From contig JAULSN010000003.1 of assembly GCA_033439765.1 (NCBI GenBank), positions 4,650,001-4,714,000 of the forward strand: a DNA stretch of 64,000 nt. The letters run 5' to 3'. This DNA is from Lasiosphaeria ovina. Lineage: Eukaryota > Ascomycota > Sordariomycetes > Sordariales > Lasiosphaeriaceae. The stretch's first letter is position 1. Each line of letters begins with the position of its first letter. Shown here in pieces: positions 1 to 10,430 of this stretch. The notes below the pieces were generated by a model. It did not search any database. It saw only the letters and a program-made list of their open reading frames with translations, and was not told the origin of the DNA. Position numbers and translations under genes: made by a program.

Positions 1-748
1 CAGTATGGGTTGGATTTGTTGAGAATAACAAAGGCGACTCGGCGATGCTTTTACTAGCCCCTGATCCATCCATTGCTTGCTCCAGGCAACCGCAACGTCG
101 AGACTCTGGGATTTCCTTGCAACTCCCGAGTCCTCCACCCAAGACATTTAAATACGTAGCAGATTGCTTGCCTCTGGATCTCAACTCTACCCCACGATGA
201 CGTTGGCGTTGGCCGTCGAAAACGGACGACTGGGACTTGGGCCTGGCGGCAAAAGTCGTTTCCGCCTCACGCCCCCAGCTATACGAGCTGCAAAGTCGGG
301 TATTTATCCACCAATCGCTGAAATCTGCCAGTGCCGGAAAGAGGAATACCGGCTGGCAGGGTCCTTCCTCTGGCGTCGCACGGCGGCGGGCCCTTCAGAC
401 CACCCATCGTCTCGCTGCACCGCCCACATGGCAGCTGCATGCTTGTCGCTGTCAATTTCCGTCACTCTCCGATTTGTCTCTGAGCTAGGTACTTCTTTCT
501 CAGAGCCAAACAAACTTGCATCGGTCTTAGCATGGGCGCGGAGACGACCTGCTGCCTCCCCTTCCCCCGTCTTCACCGTGCCGGGGAGCCGTGGCTAGCG
601 CGGTGCACGGCACTCGAGCCTCCATATACCCGCCTATATAGAGGGCCCCCCAGCGCGCCTATATCTAGATTGATATGCGGGGAATATGCACGCCGCGCCG
701 TGGCCCCTGTGGTTCATGTACCTATCCCACTCCTGTCTCGGTCCCAGG

Positions 749-783
<35 letters not shown>

Positions 784-1083
784 CTAGAGCTAGCTGCGTG
801 CCATGCTGTGCCAATGAGCAGACACGCTGGCCGCTCTCCTTGCTAACAGGGCGAGGAAGAAACATTCTCTCGCTCGGTGCTGCTCGCATGTGAGAAGAAA
901 CCAAGCTTGAGCTGCTGTGGATATATGCACGGCAATGTACTGCCAGAGTGTCTCCCGGGCCCTGTGACGCGTCTCGCACATGATATACCTAGCGTAGCTT
1001 CTCGTCTCCCCAGAAAATCCCACCTCGCGGCCGTGTCGTCGTCGCAGTTTCCTACCCCCCTCCCGCCTCCACCCACAACCGCG
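1..1083. other. Upstream region of the AA9 gene, no gene seen
   Basis: No reading frame here has a recognisable domain; the overlapping open frames on both strands look like chance. A TATA-like ctatata lies at 634-640, and a (GA)n run with one interruption covers 749-784. The stretch probably holds the promoter and leader of the polysaccharide monooxygenase gene starting at 1084, but no transcription start can be fixed. Confidence 0.5.
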
Positions 1084-2084
1084 ATGGCCGTCATAGTGCC
1101 GCTGCTCTTGGCAGTCTTGGCTCTCTCCGGCCCGGCGCTGGCCCACGGCGGGCTGGCCAACTACACGGTGGGCGACACTTGGTACAGAGGGTAGGTGCAG
1201 TTACGGAACACTCGGCATGGCCACGGACGGACGGACGGACGGACGGACGGACGGCTAATAAACGCCCCTCCACAGATACGACCCCGACACGCCGGCGGCC
1301 GAGCAGCTGGGCCGGCCGTGGCTGGTGCAGCGGCCGTGGGCGTCCATCGACCCCATCTTCAGCGTCGACGACAAGTTCCTGGCGTGCAACAAGCCCGGCA
1401 CGCCCGCCGTCGCCTACATGCCGATCCGCGCCGGCGAGAACATCACGGCCGTGTACTGGTACTGGCTACACCCGGTCGGGCCCATGACGGTGTGGCTGGC
1501 GCGGTGCGGCGGCAGCGACACTACTCAAGACCTGTGCAGCGCCGTCGACGTCAACGAGGCCGAGTGGTTCAAGATCTGGGAGGCCGGGCTAATTGGGGAT
1601 GTTCCCAACCTGGCCGAGGCCATGTGGTACCAGAAACAGTTCCAGAACTGGGACGGCTCGCCCGATCTGTGGCCCGCGACCATCCCCGCGGGTTTGAGAC
1701 CGGGCCTGTACATGATCCGCCACGAGATTCTCAGTATTCACATCGAGGACAAGCCGCAGTTCTATCCCGAGTGCGGGTATCTCAACGTCACCGGCACGGG
1801 CGCCGCGTTCCCGCCACGGGATATGCTGAAGAAGTTCCCCGGAGCGTACGATGCCAACGGTGCGCTCGCTCCCTCGCTGTTTTTTTTTTTTTTTGGGTGT
1901 GTGGTGCTGATATTTTGTAATAAAAAACAGATCCGTCCATCAAAATCGACATTTACGCGTCAAACGCCACAGTGAGTTTGTTCAGTGCAGAACCAACCAA
2001 CTAATTTGACTAGAATTAAATGCTGACGAGGATTCAACTGCGCGGACGTATATCATCCCAGGAGGCCCGGTATGGGACGGGTAA
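1084..2084 (+). CDS. AA9 lytic polysaccharide monooxygenase (GH61-type), secreted
   Basis: Secreted copper enzyme that oxidatively cleaves cellulose or related beta-glucans. Proposed exons are 1084-1190, 1276-1859, 1931-1971 and 2031-2084, giving 261 residues. A 20-residue signal peptide ends in PALA, leaving His21 as the mature N terminus, the first ligand of the copper histidine brace. A second His lies in the segment YWLHPVGPMTVWLARC, where family members carry the other copper ligand, and QFYPEC supplies the conserved Gln and axial Tyr. The C terminus YIIPGGPVWDG is typical of catalytic-domain-only members; no linker or cellulose-binding module follows. The last two introns are inferred from phase and protein similarity; the final acceptor (gacgag) sits very close to a branch-like ctgac, so exon 4 is the least certain part. 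Intron 1 contains a GGAC tetranucleotide repeat. Family call is firm; substrate is not determined. Confidence 0.92.
1223..1254. repeat. ACGG tetranucleotide microsatellite in intron 1 of the AA9 gene
   Basis: Eight perfect tandem copies of acgg lie between the donor (1191) and acceptor (1275) of the 85-nt intron, filling over a third of it. Copy number could change intron length between strains without touching the coding frame. Confidence 0.95.
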
Positions 2085-2502
2085 GCAACCCCCTTTTTTG
2101 CGTGAGTTTAGTGACGTCAACCTTGCAATGAGAGTGTGCGTCGGTTAACATACGGCGTGCAGCTCGGTCATGGACAAGTACTGTCTTGGCTGTTGAGTTG
2201 GATGGATGGAATGGGATGGGATGGAAAGCGGTGGCGGTTGGTAAAGAGGAACGCCCTTTTGCTCGCCATGTATCTAAATCAAGAGCGAGCCTGTCCACTT
2301 ACAAAGCATAATGGCAACGCGAGAGAGGTACTGCTGGGAAATGTGCAGCCGGCCAGAGGAAAATAAATAAATATATACCAATTTCCCGCCCCTATCTGAC
2401 TAGCAACTCGCACCTCAGTGTTACGCTCGACCGAGCTTTAGCTTCGCGAATGTCGATTCCCAGAAGCCACCGCACGTAGACCTACGCGCCGGACACTCTG
2501 CC
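2085..2502. other. Convergent intergenic spacer, no gene seen
   Basis: This lies between the stop codons of the AA9 gene (+) and the ABC exporter (-). It contains imperfect ggatgg/gggat repeats at about 2200-2225 and an AT-rich ataaataaatatata stretch near 2360. Probably 3-prime untranslated regions of both genes. Confidence 0.45.
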
Positions 2503-5500
2503 TCACAGATCACCACCCCCATACCTACCCCATTCCCGACCGCGATCCCTGCCCTCGAGCCTGCGCAGCGCTTCCTCCCTGGAGCGGTGCAGCCTAGACA
2601 CCGCGTCCGCGTTCCTGCTCTTGCTTCTGCTCCTGCTCCTGCTGGCACTCACACTTCCTCCCCTCCGCTGATTCCTGCGCGCGCTCCGAGCCCTCTCCCT
2701 GCGCCGGCGCCGCTGCTGCTGCTGTCTTTCTAATCCACCACTTGCACCACCACTACCGTCACCTCCCATCCACACGCCGCCGCCAACAAGCTGCGCGAAC
2801 CTGCCGCCTCTCGCCAGCAGTTCATCATACCCCTGCATGCCCGTCTCGACGACCGTGCCCTGGTCGACCATGGCAATAGTGTCCGTGACGCGCATCATCT
2901 CCTTGCTGTGCGTGATGACGACGACGGCCATACCACTCCCATCATCACCACGAACCGACTCGGAAACAAGATCGCGGACGACGCGCCGCACGCCCTCGGC
3001 CGCCGCCGCGTCGAGCGCGCTCGTCGGCTCGTCCAGCACAAGCAGGCGCGGGCGGCGGGCGAGCGCGCGCGCGATGCTGAGCCGCTGCGCCTGGCCGCCC
3101 GAGACAGCTTGCCCGCCCTCGCCCACGGCCGTGTCGTAGCCCGCCGGCAGCGACGCGATGAAGTCGTGGATGCCGGCCTGGCGCGCGGCGTGCGCGGCGG
3201 CGGCGTAGCCTTGGGCGTCGTTTTCTTCGCCGTTGTTATCATTGTTATTGCCGCTGCTGCTGGGATGGAGTCCACGGCCGCCACTGCGTTTCCAGCCAAG
3301 GATGGAACCACCACCACTGCCGCCAGCGGACGACGAAAAGAGGATCCCGCGCGACGTCTCTGCTTCTGCTTCCGCCTCTGCCGATCCTGGCCCCGACGAA
3401 AAGAAATCGTCGGGCAGCCCGTACAGAATGTTCTCGCGCACCGTCCCGGGGAACAGGAACGGGTGCTGCGGCACGTAGCCGATGGCGGCCCGCAGCGACG
3501 CCGTGTGCAGGGCGCTGGCGGGGCGGCCGGCGAACGTCAGGGGCGCGGCGGCGGGTGGTGGTGGCGGCGGCGGTGGCGGTGGGCGGCGCTGTGAGGATGG
3601 CTGCTGCTCGCCGCCGCGGCGGGCCACGGGCGACGGAGGCGAGATGACGACGTTCGGCAGCTGTGCGGCGGCGTTACTGCCTGCGGCCTCGCCCTCGGGC
3701 GGCAGCGGCTCGTACAGGCGCAGCAGCAGGGCGGCGATGGTCGACTTGCCGCAGCCCGAGGCGCCGACGACGGCGGTGCAGGTGCCGGGGCGGATGGCGA
3801 GGTTGACGTTGCGTAGGACCAGCGTGGCGGGGGCGCCGGGGTAGGCGAAGCGCAGGTTGGCCAAGCGGACGGGCAGAGGCCCCCCCTGGGCAGCGGGCAG
3901 GCGGAGGGCGCCGCGGGCCTCGTGGCTGGCGGCGTGGTCGAGGTTGGCGTAGTAGAGCATTTGGACGGCGGTGACCTTGGCGGCGGCGATCTGCGGTAGG
4001 TTGGCGAGCATGGCGACGGACGTCCCGAGCGAGAAGAGCAGTAGGTTGACAATCCGCAGCACGTCCGTGGCCGTGGTCAGGCCGGCGGCCAGGATCTTGG
4101 CGCCGTAGAAGAAGACCAGCGCCGTCAGAAAAAAGGTCAGCGACTGGTAGAAGCCGTAGAAGACGCCGACGTAGGCCGCGCGCCTGACACCAACGCGGTA
4201 CGTGGCCGCCACCGACGCGGCGTGCTTGCGCGCCCACCACGCCTCAAGCGTCAGCGCGCGCACCACCTTGATGTTGGCAAACGTCTCGCTGAACACGGCG
4301 TCGGTCAGCGCGGCGGCGCCGTCGCACAGCGCCTCCCACTTGTCGCTGGCGACCGAGTTGGCGCGCGCGGCGCCGATGGCCACGGGCAGCCCCGCCAGCG
4401 TCACCAGCGTCAGGTCCCAGCGGATCACCAGCGCCCACACCAGCGACGTCGAGATCATGCACGTCACCGTCAGCAGGATGGGCACGAACATGCCGACGAG
4501 CTTGCGCATCTCCTCGGCGTTGCGCTCGAGGCAGTGCGTGATGTGCGAGGGCGAGTGGCCCGCCTCGTCGAACCACGCCTTGGGCTGCGCGAGGATGCGC
4601 TTGATGGCCTCGGCGCGCAGCGTGTTGACCCATTTCTGCGCCGCGCGCTCCATGAAGAAATACCCGAAAAAGGTCGCCGTCGCGTCAGCCACGGCCACGA
4701 TGGCCAGGAACCGCGCCCACCGCGACCCCTCGGCCGCCTGCTGCCCGTCCGGCAGCCAGAACGCCGCCAGCAGGTGCGCGAAGATGTACGAGAACAGGGG
4801 GTTGCACGCCGCGATCACGAGGCAGAGCAGCAGCCCGAGCACCAGCTCGCCCTTGCCCCGCACGTCCAGCGTCGGCCACACCGTCCGCAGGATGGACGTG
4901 AGAGACGGCAGCCGGTGCGGTGTTGGCGTCTTTTCTTCTCTCTCTTTCCCCTTCTTCGGCTTGGTCACGCGCTCGAGGAAGAAGCGGTTGAGCGAGTCCA
5001 GGCCGGCAGTGCCTCCTGGCGCCGCGCTCTTCTCGAGCCGAGTCTGCCTGGTGTTCGACTGCCGCCTCCTGTGCTGTGTTTCGCGCCCCATCTCTGCCAC
5101 CAGGTTCATGCTCTCGGCCTTGCTGCTTCGCCGAGAGTCGTCAGACTGGTAGCCGTCCGTCTCCGCCTGCCACGACAAGCGGTGGAACAGGCCGCTGGGC
5201 GGCTGCTTCCTGTCGAGGCTCAGGGCGTGGAGGAACTTGTCGGAGCGGGGCTTGGGAGCGGGCTCCTCCTCGCCGCCAGACACATGCGACGCCACGTCGG
5301 GGTCGGCGTCGGCGTCGTCGTCGTCTTCGTCCAGCAACTCCGACTCGGGCCGCGACTCGCCGCCGTCGTCGGCCGAGGCCAGCAGCGACGCGAACAGGCC
5401 GTCGGGGTCCGCCGACAGCGCTTTGCTGAGCCCCTCCTGGACGAGGTTCCCGTCCTCGACGACGTAGACGTACTCGTCGCCGTCGATGTGGCCGACCTCG

Positions 5501-7450
5501 TGGGTGATGATGATGGTGGTCTTGCCCTTCCTCCACACGCGGATGGCCTCCATGATCAGGCTGCGGCTGACGGGGTCTAGGCCGCTGGTGAGCTCGTCGA
5601 GGATGAGCACGGGCGAGTCGCGGAGCTTCGCGCGGGCGAGCGCGAGTCTCTGCCGCTGCCCGCCGCTGAGACTAGAACCGCCGGGGCCGATCTGCGTGTC
5701 CAGCCCCTCGGGCAGCCCGGCAATGGTCGACTGCAGCAGCGCCATGCTGCACGCGGCCCTGACCTCGTCCGCCGTCACGTGGTCGGGGTCGGGCGCGCCA
5801 AACGCCACGTTGCGGAAGAAGGTGTCGTTGAAGAGCACGCTCGACTGCTGGATCAGTGTGATGTTGCGCCGCAGCCAGTCGAGGTCTAGCTCCGTGACGG
5901 AGTGGCCGTCGACCGTGATCCGGCCCGTCAGGGGCTCGTAGAAGCGCAGTAGCAAGTTGGCGAGCGTGCTCTTCCCAGACCCGCTCCGCCCCACGACAAA
6001 CGTGATCTGGCCGGCGGGGAAGCGGAAGTTTGACGGCGCCAGCACCGTCTTGGTTGGGTTTGTCGGGTACGCAAAGCTGACCTGCAGACACAAAAGTCAG
6101 AAAAGGCTCACGAGACCAAGTAAACAGTAAAAGCGACCGAAAGGGGAGGCTCACATTTTCCATCTGGACGTCCCCGAAACACGTCGCGGGTCGGCGCAGC
6201 CCGGTGATCTTATCTACCTGCTGGCCGCCCTGGAGTTCGGACACCAGAGTCTCGAGCAGCATGCCGGCGGCCATGCCCTTGGCGAGGACCAGCCACTGGG
6301 GGCCGAGGGCCTCGATGGACTGGAAGGCGATCAGCGCGGCGTAGAAGGTGGTGAGGGCGTCGCCGGGGGTGATCTGGTGCCAGCTGACCAGCACCACAGC
6401 AAAGTAGAACCCCACAACAAACAGCATGATCATCCACAGCTTGATGTAGGCCATCTGGGCGCAGTTGCACAGGACCTGGCGGGCGTAGTAGCGGGCGGAG
6501 CGGCGGATGGCGGCCATAAAGCGGAACGCCTCGTGGTCGGCGCCGTTGTACACCTTGACCAGGTCGATGGCGGTGGTGGCGGCCGCCGCGTGCTTGGTGG
6601 CCTGCGCCAGCTCGCGCTTCTGCGCCTCGATGGCCGGGTCGAGGAACCGGCTGACGAGCCACAGGATCAGCGCCGACGGCACGCCCGTCGCCAGCATCAC
6701 CAGCGTCAGCCGGTACGAGTAGTAAAAGGCCACGATGAGGCACGCCGTGAACACGAAGACGTCGCACACCAGGAACCCGAGCGTCTGCGACGTGGCCATC
6801 TGCAGCTCGCGCGTCTGCCTGTTCGTTTTTTTTTCATCTACTGTCAGCACAGCCGAGCGGCAGAAAAAGGGGAGCGGTTGAAAAACTTACGTCTGTATGC
6901 CAATCATCAGGCTGGACATGCCGTGGGCGCGCGAGTCGTACCACTCGGCCGTCTTGCGCAGCAGCGAGGAGAAGATGATGTTGCGGGCGGTGCGGGCGCG
7001 CAGCTCGCCGGTGACGACCCAGACGGCGATGTCGAGGCCCGAGAACAGCCACATGGCGAGGCCCAGGAGGGTCATGTAGACGGACCAGCGCGAGATCTGC
7101 GACTGGAAGTCGCCGTTGTCGAGCCCGCCGGCGCCCCACTCAGACACGCACTCGAAGATGCGGCCCAGCACGATCGCGTAGGCCGTCCTCGCCACGGCAA
7201 CCAGCGCCGCCGTGGCGAAGGCGCAGCCGATGATTGGCACGTGGTTGCGGCGCGTGAAGGAGAAGAGGTCCTTGAAGGACGATTTCTGCCCGGGCGGAAT
7301 GGCCAGTTCGGTTTTCACCGATAGCGGTTCTGTAATGTTGACGGCTGCGATGTCGTCTGCCAAATCCAGGGCGCTCCGGGCAGGTCGGTTGAAGGTTGTG
7401 TGGCTGACAGGTCCAATGAACTTGGACTGCCTCATCGCCGAAAGCTCCAT
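2503..7450 (-). CDS. STE6: Full-size ABCB transporter, Ste6/AtrD-like a-pheromone exporter
   Basis: ATP-driven exporter of the plasma membrane. In fungi this subfamily includes the Ste6 pump for the farnesylated mating pheromone. Exons are 7450-6891, 6818-6155 and 6081-2503, giving 1600 residues in the order TMD1-NBD1-TMD2-NBD2. NBD1 has Walker A GRSGSGKST (about 439-447), signature LSGGQ (about 546) and Walker B VLILDE (about 566). NBD2 has Walker A GASGCGKST (about 1180), signature VSGGQ and Walker B LLVLDEPTSALD (about 1425); both have H-loops (ITHE, ITHS). The TMD1 segment LDPAIEAQKREL and the segment GPQWLVLAKGM match the Ste6/AtrD branch as I know it. Oddities: NBD2 carries long low-complexity insertions, including a run of ten prolines between Walker A and the Q-loop, and there is an Arg/Ser-rich C-terminal tail, making the protein longer than most relatives. 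Pheromone transport is inferred from subfamily only. Confidence 0.88.
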
Positions 7451-8266
7451 ATTCGCGGCGCAAGTTCAGGAACGTCCAAGGCCGGCCATGAAAGGAGCTG
7501 TGTCGATCGCTGCGAGTCTGCTGTGCTATTAAAATGAGCGCATCACCACGGCGACGTCAAAAGGCGAGGTCGGTCACTGTTGGGTGGAGAGAAGCGCAGG
7601 TAATCGGAATTGGCTTGCACAGAAGGAAATAAAAATCGCCAGTAATTCGTGTCAGAATGCAAAGACACAACCGACTCAATACCGGGCGCGGTATCCCCGA
7701 TTCGGGTTTCTGGAGTCAATCAAAACCCCGGTGTTGGGAGCGAGCGCCTTTGTTTGGTGCTTAGTATTGTCCACCGCCCCTGAGCCGTTTTAGGGGGCGG
7801 CGGGGGAACAATACTAAGGAGAAAACAAAGCCAGGTTTTGGGCACAGGGCACAGCCACTTGGGATGAAATGGGTATCCAGCCATCAGATTTCGGGGTACA
7901 TTTTGCAGGGTACATTTTTCGATGATAGCAAATAGGTATCAGACCAGACTCGCCTTGGAGTTGACATTAGACCAAACTTGCCTCGGATTCCTTATCTCAG
8001 CATCCATTACCATGACAACCAGGTGAACGTGTCGCAGGTCACAGGAGTCAGGGCCACCGTCGCCCGAAGCCTCCATGAATTCATTTCCAGCATTGTAGTG
8101 CTTGTTCTCCGTGAAATGGTTGCTTTACGGGAGCAATGTGACCCGGCGCAAAATGGGCTCTTCACCGAATGTAGGCGCAACCGAGGCGACGAAGCAGCGT
8201 CACTGGCGTAATCCCGCTCGACACACGACATCAGCTTCAGAAAATTGTGGACTAGTATAATGGGAG
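7451..8266. other. Intergenic spacer upstream of the ABC exporter
   Basis: No gene is supported here. It holds the promoter side of the exporter and the 3-prime side of the PBDC1 gene, both on the minus strand, plus the inverted repeat at 7759-7817 listed separately. Confidence 0.45.
7759..7817. repeat. Inverted repeat with GC-rich inner stem
   Basis: Arms cttagtattgt (7759-7769) and acaatactaag (7807-7817) are perfect reverse complements. An inner pair, ccgcccct (7773-7780) and agggggcgg (7791-7799), adds a GC stem with a one-base bulge, leaving a loop of about ten bases. It could be a very small mobile-element remnant or a structured element in the exporter promoter. Confidence 0.8.
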
Positions 8267-8999
8267 CTATGGCTCGGAGGCCTTCTTGGAAGCCTCTTCC
8301 TTTTCTTTTTGCGCCTGTTCGTAGATCCAGTCGTTCAAGCCGGCCTTGTTTCTAAGTTTGAGAGACTCTGTCAGCACATATGGTTCGCCTGGTCCTCGTA
8401 GAGCCTAGGCAAAAGTTAGCAAGGAAGAAGTTACCTGGCGATTTCGACAGCGTAGAACTGTATCCGCGGAACTGTTGGGACTTGTGTCAGCCTGTCGGCA
8501 GCGCAGCGGCTGGAGCGAGGGGGCGAGGCAATCTCGGAATAGACACGCACCGAAGATGGTCTCCGGTTCGCCGTACTCGAACGTGGGGTTGATGCGCAGC
8601 ATGGTGCCGAAGTTGTAACTGTCGACCTTCTTCTCGTAGGCCATCATGAAGTTGCGCCACCTCACCTTGCCCTTCTCGCTCTTCATCTCGTCCTCGTCGA
8701 TGGTGGCGGCGGGGTCGAACTCGGGAAAGTCTTTCTTGAGGTGCTCGTATATCTCGTCGTCCATCTTTGTCAGGCGCAGCGTCGAGCCCCTGACTCGCTC
8801 GAGAATGGTCCAGTACGTCTGCATGTGCTGCACGGCTTTGACGGCAAACTGCTTCTCGATCTGCGCGACAAGGGTCAATGTTAGCAGAGGCCACGACAAA
8901 GAAACGCGCGCAGCGCCATGGCATTTGGGGGGAGCTTCGTACATCCGCAAGATTGTCCGCCTCTTCGGCGTTGAACGTGGAAGGAGCCGCGACAGACAT
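8267..8999 (-). CDS. PBDC1: PBDC1 / yeast YPL225W-type protein (polysaccharide biosynthesis domain-containing 1)
   Basis: Small conserved eukaryotic protein. The yeast member YPL225W (Chp1) has been described as a ribosome-associated chaperone for translation elongation factor eEF1A; the family name referring to polysaccharides is historical. Exons are 8999-8943, 8860-8551, 8471-8435 and 8351-8267, giving 162 residues. The family core is clear: an acidic FDPAATIDEDEMKS segment, then KVRWRNFMMAYEKKVDSYNF, and after the second intron VPRIQFYAVEIARNKAG. Intron phases are 0, 1 and 2 and all join in frame. The C terminus is Lys/Glu-rich. The start at 8999 is the first ATG giving the conserved ADNLAD segment. 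Function is transferred from the yeast member. Confidence 0.9.
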
Positions 9000-10430
9000 G
9001 GTGGCGGTTGCTGGTGTACTCTGAAAGGACGGGCGCGTGATGGGCGACTGGGCTGTCGTCTTTTGGCGGCCGTTACTCCGTACTAGTAGCAACGGGTGGT
9101 CGTCCAGCGTTGTTGGGGGCAGCTTTTAAAAGGATGACGATGGCGGGGCAAACCTGCGGGGTTCTTCACAGCAGCCCCACGACCTGACCCAACCCCTTGC
9201 CCCGCTGGTTGGGCTGAGTGGCAGGCCTAGATGTGGGCCATCGCTTATCTAATCGGTACAGTGCCTAATAGGTTGGCTCCGGCCCAGGCTGAACCCGAAC
9301 CCGAACCGAAAACTCAATTGAAGGCTGTGAAGGCGGCAGAAAGGTTCCAGATTTCCACTCTCCACTCTCCAATTCATGAACTCCACTCCGCATGGTTTTC
9401 TCGCCTTTCTGTTTGGTTGTCGAGGCCTCATTCGGTTTTCGTGTCGGCAGCTTCTTGGTACAAGGGTCAACCATGCAGCCGCGACGAGCCAATCTATTTT
9501 GGACTGTTTGACTTTTTTTCCACTGCTGTTCCAGCATTGTCAGGTGTCAATGTCTCGGTTTGGCTCTCATCCTGTTCGTCTCGACGACAAGTCCAAGATG
9601 GCCTTGTCGCTTCGTCTCAAGGCCTAAACGCCTTTTCTTATTACTCATTACACGGGGGCACCGGTTCTTGGCCGCTTTGCTTTGCTTTGGGCATCTGCAC
9701 GTCTGCACGTCTGCAGGCTGACATCCATTGTTTGTATCCACCGTGGACGGACCTACCGGACTTGGATATGACATCTGGCATCTGCTGCTGCTCCCGTAAT
9801 ACCCACCTCACCTCGCTGCTGAGTTGCGCCGGGAGGGGCATTGGAATGCCTTCAGACAGCCGACCCGAACCTTGATGCTGCCCTGGGCGCTGTGAGGCGC
9901 CAAGTTGTCGACCGTCTCGACTAAACTTTGTCCTCTGTCCTCTGACCGCTGCGAGGCCTCGGCCGGACACCGCTTCTTTCGGTTTGTTCTTCATCCCACC
10001 TGTTACGGCCAGCCGTCGTCGAGTTTGCTTTTGGTTTTGCCTTCCACCTCGGGCGGCTGACATCTCGCTCAGTCGCACGGGGAGGCTCGACCTCGACCTG
10101 TCCCCGCTGCTGTCCATGTTGCCCGTGGCAGTTGCAAACAACCACTGCCACTCTCCAGTTCGGTTTCGGGTGCGCCTCCGAACTCTACCTCTGCTTATTT
10201 CTCGACACGGCAGCGGGAAACCTCAAGACGCCCCTTCTGTCATCGCAGTAGAGTTGCGTCTTAGACACTGAACTACGACACCATTACCAAACCCCCACCA
10301 AATAGACTAGACTCATCTCGAAAGTGACTGAAACTGTCGCTCGTCTGCATTAATTAGGAACTCGGCCTCATCACCAGGACTGCATTGTTATTTTTACCTT
10401 TCTTTCTTTTGAACCAACGATACCCGGGCC
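9000..10430. other. Divergent intergenic region, no gene supported
   Basis: This separates the minus-strand PBDC1 gene from the plus-strand gene at 10431, so it should contain both promoters. Several open frames of 70-215 codons cross it on both strands, but none shows a domain, plausible splice structure or coding-like composition. Confidence 0.45.

Noticed and set aside
164..846. Overlapping frames upstream of the AA9 gene
   Set aside because: Several frames on both strands cover the same DNA and one runs through the GA repeat; no support for a gene.
4222..5580. 452-codon open frame on the plus strand
   Set aside because: Antisense to the ABC exporter; composition is typical of a shadow frame.
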